DNA of 64,000 nt from Fragum whitleyi (taxonomy: Eukaryota; Mollusca; Bivalvia; Cardiida; Cardiidae). The notes beneath the pieces are model-generated. The model searched no databases and was not told the DNA's origin. It saw only the letters and a list, made by a program, of their open reading frames with translations. Shown in pieces: positions 23,833 to 33,408 of the stretch (positions are counted from its first letter, which is position 1; each line of letters opens with the position of its first letter). The position numbers and the translations under genes are program-made. The stretch lies in the NCBI GenBank assembly GCA_948146395.1, contig OX411546.1, positions 25,088,449-25,152,448 of the forward strand, given 5' to 3'.

Positions 23833-25306
23833 TATATTTATCATATTCAAGTGTCTCTTCTCAAGAGAGTATGAGTTTGGTTATAAATTTTACCGCAATT
23901 GTATCTACTGGCCGGACGAAATCATGTAGAGTTATTATAGCAAATCTTTCTATTTCAGGGCAAAAACTATTTATCACTGAAAGGTGGTGCGTTATTAATG
24001 TTGTTCAGTATATTCATTCTGATCTTCCAAATCTCTTCTGATTTTTAGTGGACGTTTTTACGTCTACAAGTGTTAGTTCGTACGTCTACAAGTGTTAGTG
24101 CGAGAGAAAAATCCGGCGAGATGTTAATAGTTTTTAAAAAAAAGAAAAGTTCCAACTTGGGTTCAATTTTCTTTTCTTTAAAACTTGATTCCGTTAGACA
24201 ACTGTGCATTTTTGAAAATGTCGTTATAAAAGACTTGGATGCAATTTGTAGATTATTCAAAGACTTCTTTTAAATTTATGACCAGAGGTTGGTTTGGATG
24301 AAAAATCCCGCTAAATAATTTCTTTTAGCACAATAAGGAAAGATTTTCGATTTATGAGTGAAAGATCCGTTTTCTAATTCAGAATTTATAATATTTTTTA
24401 CCCAATATTCATTGAAAATATGAGAAGAATCAACACAAGCAGAACAGTGTCTTGCAATTCAAATTTTATGCAACACAATACATTTAGAGGAAGAATCTTC
24501 TAATGCCGCTCTATTAACCAGTTGTTGTTGCGACATTTTAGTCACGTAGCGCTGCCATCTCTCTGTTACTCGCACAAGATAAGTTATCGCGAATGCGATC
24601 TTATAGGCCTACGTTTTGAGATATAGATATTCGATGTTATCATAAACCTTGAAACTGCATCTGTATTTGCGAGATTTCATTTTGTTCCTTATTGATATTG
24701 TCGTTTGGTTCTATTTGTGGATGTGTCCATTTTAGTTATTAATTTATCATTAACAATAATTTGCACAAACTAAGTTACTTTCAAACTTGGAGTATTTTTA
24801 GATTACATGTGATACAAAAAAGGAGCAATCTGGATATTGTGATAAGATTTTTGCAAATGCGACCTCTGGTTGACCGGTCCTGGCACCAATCTATTGTCCA
24901 AATTCTTTTTCGGTGTACCTTTTTTTCGCGACGGGCCCCACATATTTTAAAAAACCTCAGGTATTAATGCCATATTCCATTCATATAATGATTTTGTAAA
25001 CATAGGCTTAAAAAAGAAGGGTGTAGTTCCTTATATTGAAACTTGCCGAACTTGGGTAGAAACATTTTACATTTATCATATATATTTTCATTGATGGTTT
25101 AATTTTTCGTCTCGATTTTATTACCACAATGAATAGAGCTTTCAAGGTTTTAGTGATATTGGAGCTTTTTTTAAGGTTTTGATTGAGTGTTTGGAAATAG
25201 TGAAAGGAGCTATGAGCGAATGGTTTAGTATGATTTTGATCGAATGAGCGTCAATTTAACGATGTTCTTAACTGTATAAGAATAAACTTATTGACGCTTG
25301 CATTAC
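23833..25306. other. Intergenic, mostly unassigned
   Basis: A 19-bp direct repeat (TACGTCTACAAGTGTTAGT) occurs at about 24059 and 24082. A 3' fragment of the ACATCGTGAAATTGAC MITE family lies at about 25170-25278 (GTCAATTTAACGATG...TAACTGT). No genes. Confidence 0.4.
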
Positions 25307-25534
25307 TTAACCGTTTCCAGTTTTCCAAAATTTTGACCTGTCCAAATTCAAAGGTTTTGCAGACGAACATTTTAAGTGGATTTAATTTGAAAAATAACCA
25401 TTCAGTAGGGAAGAAAATAGTGTGGAAAAAGAAGAAATTGCTTGTCAGAAGCAATTTCTTCTTTTTTCACATTGTTTTCTCAATTATAAAATCACTGGCA
25501 CGTAAAAAGCAGGGATTAAACGGCAAAGGGTTAA
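25307..25534. mobile_element. piggyBac-like TTAA MITE (copy 1)
   Basis: It is bounded by TTAA at both ends with inverted tips related to CCCTTTSCTGTTT (left CCGTTTCCAGTTTT, right AAACGGCAAAGGG). It has a central hairpin AAGAAGAAATTGCTTGTC / AGAAGCAATTTCTTCTT. Colinear copies lie at 38004-38313 and 41462-41692. The TTAA duplication and CCCT-type ends fit piggyBac-class MITEs. No coding sequence. Confidence 0.75.
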
Positions 25535-25601
25535 TTCATATTTTATTAGTAAATACTCTTGCATGTTGTCACATATATTTAACACTCAACAGTATTTCTG
25601 A

Positions 25602-27140
25602 CAGGGTTGGCAATCGACTGGTCGATTGGAGTATTGACCAGACCGGTGGTCAATACTGGTTTTAACCGGTCAATACAGGTCAATACAGGTCGATTGGTTA
25701 ATTCATAAAACCATCCCCCCTACCATCATGCCTTTATGTGCCATATTCTTGTATTATGATAAAATAGACTAAAGCAACATTAATTAGTGACATAGTAATG
25801 GTAAAAAAAAAAATAACAAGTTATTCAATTTTGAAAGGCTAAAAGCTATCTGGTCAATACAGTGGTCGATTGGTGGTCAATTGGTCTTTTGAAGTCATTA
25901 TTCAGGTATTTCCTTAGATAATACAAATATAGTTTCTGTACTTTATTCTATTCATGAATAACTAAATAACCATACTGTAAAAGAAAAGATGAAGAGTGAT
26001 AGATAGACTTGTACAGTCATTCAAGGGCAAAAATAATTTTCTGTAAACTGAATTTGGATCTCCCAGGGACCAACACATTATACTAATTGAGTTTGGACTG
26101 GCCTAATTATTGCATTGGTTGTGTTTTAGTCTCTTAGTTTTATCAATACACAATTATTGGCTATGGAAATGATAGTGATTGTGCTTGACATCTGATTGCA
26201 ATTTGAAATGTGTTAAAGTGTGTTTCCAATTTGATAAGCGTGAAAGTCTGGTCAGTTAAGTTACCTATGCCAGTTCAGGGTTTTCATTAAAAGTGACATT
26301 ATTAGTTATACGGTTTCTTGCCGGGGTATATGACGATTTATTCCCGGCTGAAAAAATGATGTCACCCGAGCCGTAGGCGAGGGTTGACATCATTTTTACT
26401 GCCGGGAATAAATCGTCATATACCCAGGCAAGAAACCGTATTACGAATTTATTATACTTCAAAGTTTTAGGGCTAAATATCTGCTCTTGCCTTTTTTAGT
26501 CGTTCGTATAAACCGATTTCTTTTAAACCACCAATATCCCTTAATGCGCCCCTATGAAAAGTAAACATGTACAAAATGACGTCATATATAGTTGTGACGT
26601 CACACTACTACACTCTGCGCTATTGTGATATGGAAGCGTTTGTTGGCTGAAACTGCGAGAAACTTGGCACTTTAAATGGACAGATTTGTACAAATTTTAG
26701 GTATTTATTGACATCTATATGATTTTTTATTTGCACATTATTAACTGACATCCTTTTCAACTGTATCCTAGTGTGTATATTCGGGTCGTGTTATCAGCAA
26801 AGCGAGAGAAACATGGCTGCCATTACCGTTTCGATTTTTTGTCTATGTTCACGTCGAGGCGCCTTAAGGAAACATTAGAGGTAATACCGGAGCGGCCGTA
26901 GCTATCAATGTTTGTCAGGTCAGCATTAACCAATGAAAATGCTAGAATTTTCTTTGCAGTATAATAAAATAGCATTTACAATGGCCATGGCCAGAATATT
27001 GATAAACCAATTTATCTGTATATATACAGCACATAGTACACAATATACACTATATTTCATACTTTTCTAAACACTAAATATACAACCCACTCTCACTCAG
27101 CCAACTAAAATATTCAATTAACCAGTATTAACCACCAGGT

Positions 27141-27172
<32 letters not shown>

Positions 27173-27294
27173 CAAATGACCAGTATTGACCGGTATTGAC
27201 CAGTATTGACCACTTCCAGGAGTATTGACCGGGGTGGTTTTAACCGGTTAAAACCACCCGGTTAAAACCGCCCGGTCAATACTTGCCAACCCTG
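25602..27294. mobile_element. Non-autonomous hAT element with 8-bp duplication
   Basis: The ends are CAGGGTTGGCAA and TTGCCAACCCTG, flanked by an exact 8-bp duplication ATTTCTGA (25594-25601, 27295-27302). These are classic hAT hallmarks. Both subterminal regions carry many copies of GGTCAATACTGG, GGTCGATTGG and ACCGGTTAAAACC, probable transposase-binding sites. The 1.7-kb interior has no transposase and contains a nested hairpin MITE and a poly-T tract. Confidence 0.88.
26307..26442. mobile_element. Near-perfect palindromic MITE nested in hAT
   Basis: Arms TACGGTTTCTTGCC, GGGTATATGACGATTTATTC and CCCGGC are mirrored on the right side, separated by ATGATGTCA and a GAGCCGTAGGCGAGGG loop. Total about 135 bp. 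It lies inside the hAT element at 25602-27294. Confidence 0.75.
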
Positions 27295-27302
27295 ATTTCT
27301 GA

Positions 27303-28314
27303 AAATAACGTCGAAAAATAATCTGAATAAGTAATCAGACTGTTTGGATGTGATAATTATTTTGGTATTACTTGTATTGTTTCACAATTGAAAATATGTA
27401 TCCTTGTTCCTATAAAAGCGTTTGCTTTTTTTTTTTTTTTTTTTTTTTTTTGGTATTTGATCATTATTTTCTTTATTATTGTTATTAATTATTTATATCA
27501 TTTTTATTTTTTAATTGTACTTATGTACTTATGGACTAATGTACTCAATATAGAATTATGCTTCATATCTGGTGACGCATTACTTTGTTTCGCATGATAA
27601 GATAAATTAGTGTCTAGATTAGGAAAAACTTAAAAGCATGCATTAGTATGAAATGACACGTTGTACTTTTAAAAGACAGTCCGTGTTTCTTAATCATCTA
27701 TACAAATCATACCGCGTGCATATTTAAATTGATGTTAATTTAATATTCACACAAAAAGCTCATTTATTTTTTTCATTTTATTTTATTTCACCTGTTTATC
27801 TATAGACTGTTTGTATTTTGTGAGCTTTCAACAAACGATTTCATAGTGAATATTTTGAAATATCAAAATACTGCAAATAACAAAATTAGTTAAATCTTAC
27901 AGTTCACCGGGGAAGAAATGTTATTCCGCACTGTTCAATTTTACAATAGCACTTTATAAATGCACTTGTCCTCGAATACAAAGCCACGTATAATGGGGGC
28001 TATTTCTTCCGGCAAGACTCTCATAAACGCATATTAATAGATTGATCATTCAGTTTTAAAACATGGCATATTACATGGGTTTAGTGGGCCCATAAATCTT
28101 CGAAGAATGCATGATATCATAAAGGTCAGGGAGTGTGACATATAAACAATGGGTGGACAGTTGGTTTAAATGTGCAGATTAACATTTCAGTGCTCATAAA
28201 TAATTCATCACAATTAACACAGAATTTGGGTCTCAATTGTGATCCGAAGACAAAAGAGAATCAAGGGCATTAAAAGCCGAGGTTTCATGTACCTTTCTAT
28301 TTAATTAGATTTTT
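27303..28314. other. Intergenic, nothing recognised
   Basis: It contains a poly-T tract at about 27428-27450. The open frame across that tract is low-complexity. No supported gene or repeat. Confidence 0.4.
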
Positions 28315-28746
28315 ACAGTTAACAACATCGTGAAATTGACAATGTGAATGATTTTAGAATGATTTAGGAATGCAATTGAATGAGTGCGTGGAGCGAGTTC
28401 TGAGTGAATTTATGGGAGGTAATCCAATATCGCTAATTTTGTTCAGGATGAACAAAATTATCGATATGTATTACCTCCCTTTAATAAAATATACATAAAA
28501 GTTCTATTAACAGCTTCCTATTTCTTCAAGAAACAATCAGACGCTTAAGATTTCAATCTTGTCAGTAAAATCGCGAATCTTGCTCTTTTTATTTTGATGG
28601 TAGTTCTTAATCTTACATTTTTCGTCATTTTGAGCGTTTTTTGATGGTTTGAGTGAGTATTTTGAATGAATGGATGGAGCACTGAGTGAGCGATTTATAA
28701 TGGTTTTGGTTGAGATGAATGTCAATTTCACGATGTAATTAACTGT
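28315..28746 (+). mobile_element. MITE, ACATCGTGAAATTGAC family (copy 3, most complete)
   Basis: It begins ACAGTTAACAACATCGTG and ends with the inverted CACGATGTAATTAACTGT. The core contains GGGAGGTAATCC and a TCGCTAATTTTGTTCAGG / ATGAACAAAATTATCGA palindrome. It is 432 bp with no coding sequence, and is the reference copy for the fragments listed elsewhere. Confidence 0.78.
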
Positions 28747-29369
28747 AGTTCCATGTACTAAAGACGAGAAATTCGGTTTAAAGAAAACATGTTCAAACTT
28801 CAAAATAACAAAATTAGTTCACAATACTTGACATCATTTTAATTATACTGATGCCATAACACAATGGCAGGAACTCTTTTTTGTTTTATCCCAATTTACT
28901 GTGTTTGAAACAAAATGGCTGAAAATTTCGGAGTTCAACAGTTGTGACTATTTATGAATGGGTATTTTGATTGTCTTGTGATTGTTTGAATGGCAGAAGC
29001 GAGATTTCCACTATAGTATGCTAATTGGAGTTTTATCTTTATGGAGTAGATTTCAAAAAACAGTTTGCTTTCATGCGGTTTTCATATCACAAAAATCCTT
29101 ATATGTCCGTGAGTGGGTTTTCATAATTAAAGCGGTGATGCATTTCACGATTTGCGATAAAATTGGCATGTTTTATCATTTATTCACACATAATATTTAA
29201 TAAATCAGTAACGAGCAATATCTTACAGTGAAACATTTACAGCTGTTTTGTAGCTGATTTATTTATACGGCCTTTAAGTTAATAACTCATAAACCGCTCA
29301 AATGCCATCGGTAAAAATCACATTACATTCTATCCGACATCATTTTGGAACGGGATGATGGCAGATTTA

Positions 29370-29718
29370 GAGAGGATATTGAATGATTGGTTATTGAATA
29401 CCGATTTTATTAAACGAGTCATCTATAAACCGCTAAAAATCTTTGGGTGGGGGGGGGGATATGACGAGTTTGATAAATTCTGTTTTTGGGAGCACAAATT
29501 TTGTATTCTATTTATAATATGACCCGAATTTTTTGCGAAAAATCGTCAAAATTCTTGAATTTCAACTTTTTTAATTTTACGCGAGACTCATAACATTATG
29601 AAGTCATTTTCGCGGTTACATAATAGCATTGCTTTTTGCTCTGAGCTCATTTGCATAGTTATTCCACTAGTGTAATAACACCCGTGTAATATCAAAAATA
29701 TTCAACGGGGTTATTTCA
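29370..29718 (-). mobile_element. ~390-bp interspersed repeat, inverted copy
   Basis: This is the reverse complement of the repeat at 48526-48919. It opens AGAGGATATTGAATGA, includes AGCTCATTTGCATAGTTATT and a TAATATGACCCGAATTTTT-like block, and ends near the ATATTCAACGGGGTTATT block. A G9 run near 29449 interrupts the hairpin. Confidence 0.6.
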
Positions 29719-29850
29719 CCCCCGCGACATTGATCTTATTATAAAAGAAAATACTTAAAACTCGTGTATTGGTAAAAGATTGTAGAAAAGGTCAAAACCT
29801 GAAATCGTCTGACATATTATCGTGGGGTATAGAAACTCGGGTGTTATCTG

Positions 29851-29970
29851 CCCTGCGTTCATGTTGAAAAACATGTCTGCAAATTATACCGCGCTTTGCA
29901 TGTGTACTTGTGTGCAAAGCGGGGTATAATTTGCAAACAGTTCACACCGTTTTGTCATCCGAACGCAGGG
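29851..29970. mobile_element. CCCTGCGTTC hairpin MITE (copy 1)
   Basis: The ends CTGCCCTGCGTTC and GAACGCAGGGCAG are inverted. The middle holds GCGCTTTGCA...TGCAAAGCGGGG, folding into one hairpin. Three further copies: 30861-30990, 31223-31352, 49498-49626. Confidence 0.75.
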
Positions 29971-30125
29971 CAGATTCGTAACTTGCTGAAATTCCACTTT
30001 ACTCAAGAAGACACCAAATCAAGGAAGTGATCCATTGTAGTCGTAAAACCCTCTCGAAGAAGGTGTTGATAATATGGTCAATATTCTCCAAAGGCAATAT
30101 ATTGCATGTATTCCTATGTGTTGGC

Positions 30126-30286
30126 CTTGTCTCCCACCAATGGGTGGATAATCGTAAACCTAAGTGGGATAGCAGCTGTAGGCATTGTCAGGAATCATTG
30201 GTTGGTGCTAAAGTCACCGGGATATATCTTAAAAATTGTTAAAAGCGGCATTAAACTCCATCAGACAAACAAAAAAAAAAACATTG
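30126..30286 (+). mobile_element. tRNA-derived SINE, 3' body fragment
   Basis: CACCAATGGGTGGATAATCG, GGGATAGCAGCTG and the conserved tail ATTGTTAAAAGCGGCATTAA followed by an A-rich end match the complete SINE at 62159-62431. The tRNA-like head is missing. Confidence 0.65.
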
Positions 30287-30860
30287 TTCTGGCTATGTCG
30301 CAAATATCCTAAATGTAATTATGGACGATCGAAGTCCGCAACTAGTCGTTTTTAAGGCCATTTGCTAAGCTATACATGTAGCTAAGCAATTTCGGGTTCT
30401 CAGATCCAAATATATGCATCACATGCGAATTTTTCATATTCTGATTTGAGATTGTTACGTGATAACTTTAAAATTATATGAAAAATTCGGATTATGGTTC
30501 GCCCATGATATAACGTATTTGACAAGTTTGTTGCCAAGTTTGATATCTTTGCGTAGGTAAAAGGCTTAACAATTTCAAATATGTGTCTATGTAAATTGAA
30601 AATGAATATAACGAGTTTCTTTGTTTGGCCGTTTTAATTGGATATCTCATTAAATTTTTGTTTATAATGATATGCATATCGAACCCTTGTCATGTCGTAT
30701 AAAAAATCTTGAACAATTACGTTAAATTCAAAGCACCGAGAATGCTGCATGCACTATTTGTGAGTCAGTATTAAATTTGAAAATTAGACTTGTCTGGTTT
30801 CAAATAGCAAATTAAAGTGTTAAAGAGGGCGAGAGTGGAAGAGCAAATGCATTGATCCTA

Positions 30861-30990
30861 CCCTGCGTTCAGGATAACAAAACGGTGCAAATAATTTGCC
30901 AATTATATCCCGCTTTGCACGCGCACTTGCGTGCAAAGCAGGGAATAATTGGCAAACTGTTTGTGTCGTTTTGTCACCCCGAACGCAGGG
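30861..30990. mobile_element. CCCTGCGTTC hairpin MITE (copy 2)
   Basis: CCCTGCGTTCAGGAT...GAACGCAGGG with an inner TTGCCAATTATATCCCGC / AGGGAATAATTGGCAA palindrome and a TTTGCACGCGCACTTGCGTG loop region. It is 130 bp. Confidence 0.8.
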
Positions 30991-31020
30991 ATGGTTTCCG
31001 GTAGTCTCGTTGAATAAAAC

Positions 31021-31415
31021 AAAGCTCGTTTAGCGTTTAATATCTAGATGAAGAGCGTTGGCTCCACAACTTCTAACGATAAAAAAAATGGGCGAAATTC
31101 TAATGTAATTTTCTTTCGAAATGCAGAATTCCCGAAAAAAAAGCTCGATTGGCTTTTAAAGTCTAGAGACAGATAGTGGTTCCACGACTTGTAAAGATGA
31201 AAAAATGATGGGGAAAGAACATCCCTGCGTTCAGGATGACAAAACGGTGCAAACAGTTTTTTAATTATTCCCCGTTTTGCACTTGCATATGCGTGCAAAG
31301 CGGGATATAATTGACAAACTGTTTGCACCGTTTTGTCATCCTGAACGCAGGGCTGATTGCTAAATTCAAAAGTGGACAAAGTTCTACTGTAATTTTCTTT
31401 AAAAATGCAGAATTC
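31021..31415. repeat. ~120-bp tandem duplication split by a MITE
   Basis: Unit 1 (31021 to about 31139) and unit 2 (about 31140-31415) share AAGCTCG..TGGC, TCTAGA, a CCACRACTT block and TGTAATTTTCTTT..AAATGCAGAATTC. Unit 2 is interrupted by the hairpin MITE at 31223-31352, so the duplication predates that insertion. Confidence 0.6.
31223..31352. mobile_element. CCCTGCGTTC hairpin MITE (copy 3)
   Basis: It has perfect end blocks CCCTGCGTTCAGGATGACAA and the inverted TTGTCATCCTGAACGCAGGG, with a long hairpin. It is the best-preserved copy, 130 bp. The minus-strand open frame 31044-31379 crosses it and is not a gene. Confidence 0.85.
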
Positions 31416-32287
31416 TCGTTACTCTACTCTAACTACCGAAGGTCTAGGAAAATCTTGTTAAAGCTATAATCCATTTTCTTTCTTACTCTCTCTATATTAA
31501 AAATATATTAATTCCCAAAGTTAATTAATTCATCGACGCTTGGCAGCCAAAACCTCGTAACTGCAGCTTGGATAAACCAATTTTATGACGGTCACAAATA
31601 TTTTCGTACACGTACATCATTAAGACGTTAACGTCACGATTATTGCTCTTAGTGACTAAAGTGCATTACCGCAAACTGATACGTGAGTGACGACATATGA
31701 TAGTCGACGAAAATACATCACTCGCTCAGTAATTGGTTACTTAACTTCTATTTCTGATATGCCGAAAGGTCAAAATAACTGCCAATATGATGTACATGTA
31801 TTATTTATTTATTTTCATTTTATTGATTCAATTATTTTTGTCTCCCTCGTCATTCGCGAATTGTGCGCATTAATAATGGCCATTTTTTTTTTTTTTCAAA
31901 ATATTTTTATCTTCATTTTGGAATTATTTAATTTAATTTAATTTCCATTAAGTTTCACGCATTCTGATGGGAGGAAAAATTGGTCCTATTCGTCGATGAA
32001 AAAAATTGTGAATGCGCAGATATTTTGTAGTCTTCTGCACGAAGTAGTCCCACTGGAAATCCGTCTAAATGTAGACAAATGTTTACGCTTTTGCTTCATG
32101 GTATTACATTATAAGACACGAAAAGAGTATTTATCGATTCCGTAAGAATATGAAACTGAAACCTTATCACACTTATGTATAAATCCGCGATTTGTGATTG
32201 GGTTTGAGCTCAAAACCTTCGTGAAATTAACAAATACACTCTAAATTTTTATTACCTTGCAGTATGTGAGAATGTAAATAGAATTAA
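31416..32287. other. Intergenic, nothing recognised
   Basis: AT-rich. One arm of the CTCGTAACT-CAGCTT hairpin motif is seen near 31553. No gene. Confidence 0.35.
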
Positions 32288-32741
32288 TGACCCGCCACGC
32301 AAAAAAGGACCATCTGGGCACTGCACTATAATAATGCGACCCGTCACGCGAAAAGGGAACTTCTGAGAAGTGCGTAATGAGTTTACACTAGTCAGACTGC
32401 GCGACACTTTTCGCACTTTACTAATTTTCTGAATATAGAATAATTAATCTACCTTCCAGTGAAAGAATTTTAGAAATGTGACCCCTAGCCAATACGAGAA
32501 TCAATCTCTTTTTTATAATATTTATTTCAAGGTGTTCCTAGATGGGTATTTTGGCGTGACGGGTCACATTTTTGAAAAGAAGATTGGTTTAAAGTAGAAG
32601 TCAATCGGTGGTCAAATTTCAAAAATTCTAAAAAAGCAAGGGATAACCGCCATTCTAGTTTCAGAAGTGCGAAAAGTGTCCGCCCTAGTCAGCCCGCGCA
32701 GTTCGCTATCGAGATGGTCCTTTTTTGTGTTACAAGTCACA
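32288..32741. mobile_element. CCCGTCACGCG MITE with a second family member nested inside
   Basis: The outer ends TGACCCGCCACGC..AAAGGACCATCT and the inverted AGATGGTCCTTTTTT...AAGTCACA share the same AAAAAAGGACCATCT block. A second pair of ends lies within, 32336 (GACCCGTCACGCGAAAAG) and 32576 (GGCGTGACGGGTCACA). The simplest reading is one copy inserted into another. Confidence 0.6.
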
Positions 32742-33408
32742 CTTTATGTAATAGACAATTCTTCTTAGTTCTTAAAAGATTTACAGCACAAGAAAAAATA
32801 AAAATGCTCGTTGTCGTTTAAAAAAACATATTGAAAGTATGATTTCAACAATAAAAGTTGATATTTTCGGATCACGATTCTCTTTAAGGTTTCAGAGACC
32901 CTGCTTTAAACATTTTAGCTATCCTTACATTTTTTTATGTGCAAATATTGAATTCAATTCTCTGGACTTACTGTATTGGATAGATATGTATGCCTACCTT
33001 TGCCGGGGAATCAACTTCAGAAAGGAATCCTCTTCTGAAGTTGATTTCCAGAAGATCCTACGGACTAACATCAGATGTTTTTGAGAGTCCTTGCTACGTG
33101 TTTTTTAGTCTCAAAGCTGCGTCCCATAAAACCCTATCGGAATTTGTATGTTCAAATCCCCTTAATAGACATCCTAGATCCGCCAGTGACTAGACCGGTA
33201 AACCTGTCCCATCTGCACCATTCTTCGATCTTGTATCGATAGATAAGGAAAATCTACCCAGTCAATCAAATGATACGATCATCAATAATAAATATGACAC
33301 CCCTCTCCCGCCCAGGCTTCATTACTGACACAATCAATTACGCAGCGTCTCAATCATATTTGAAAGCAAATTCAAGACGTTTAAGTTGAAAGTCAGATAA
33401 GTAAAAAA

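Noticed and set aside
27388..27597. Open frame with poly-Phe
   Set aside because: Driven by a poly-T tract and AT-rich sequence.
29851..31352. CRISPR-like spaced palindromes
   Set aside because: Only three copies, irregular spacing, eukaryotic context and terminal inverted repeats: MITEs.
31044..31379. 111-aa minus-strand open frame
   Set aside because: Crosses a hairpin MITE and a tandem duplication; no domain.
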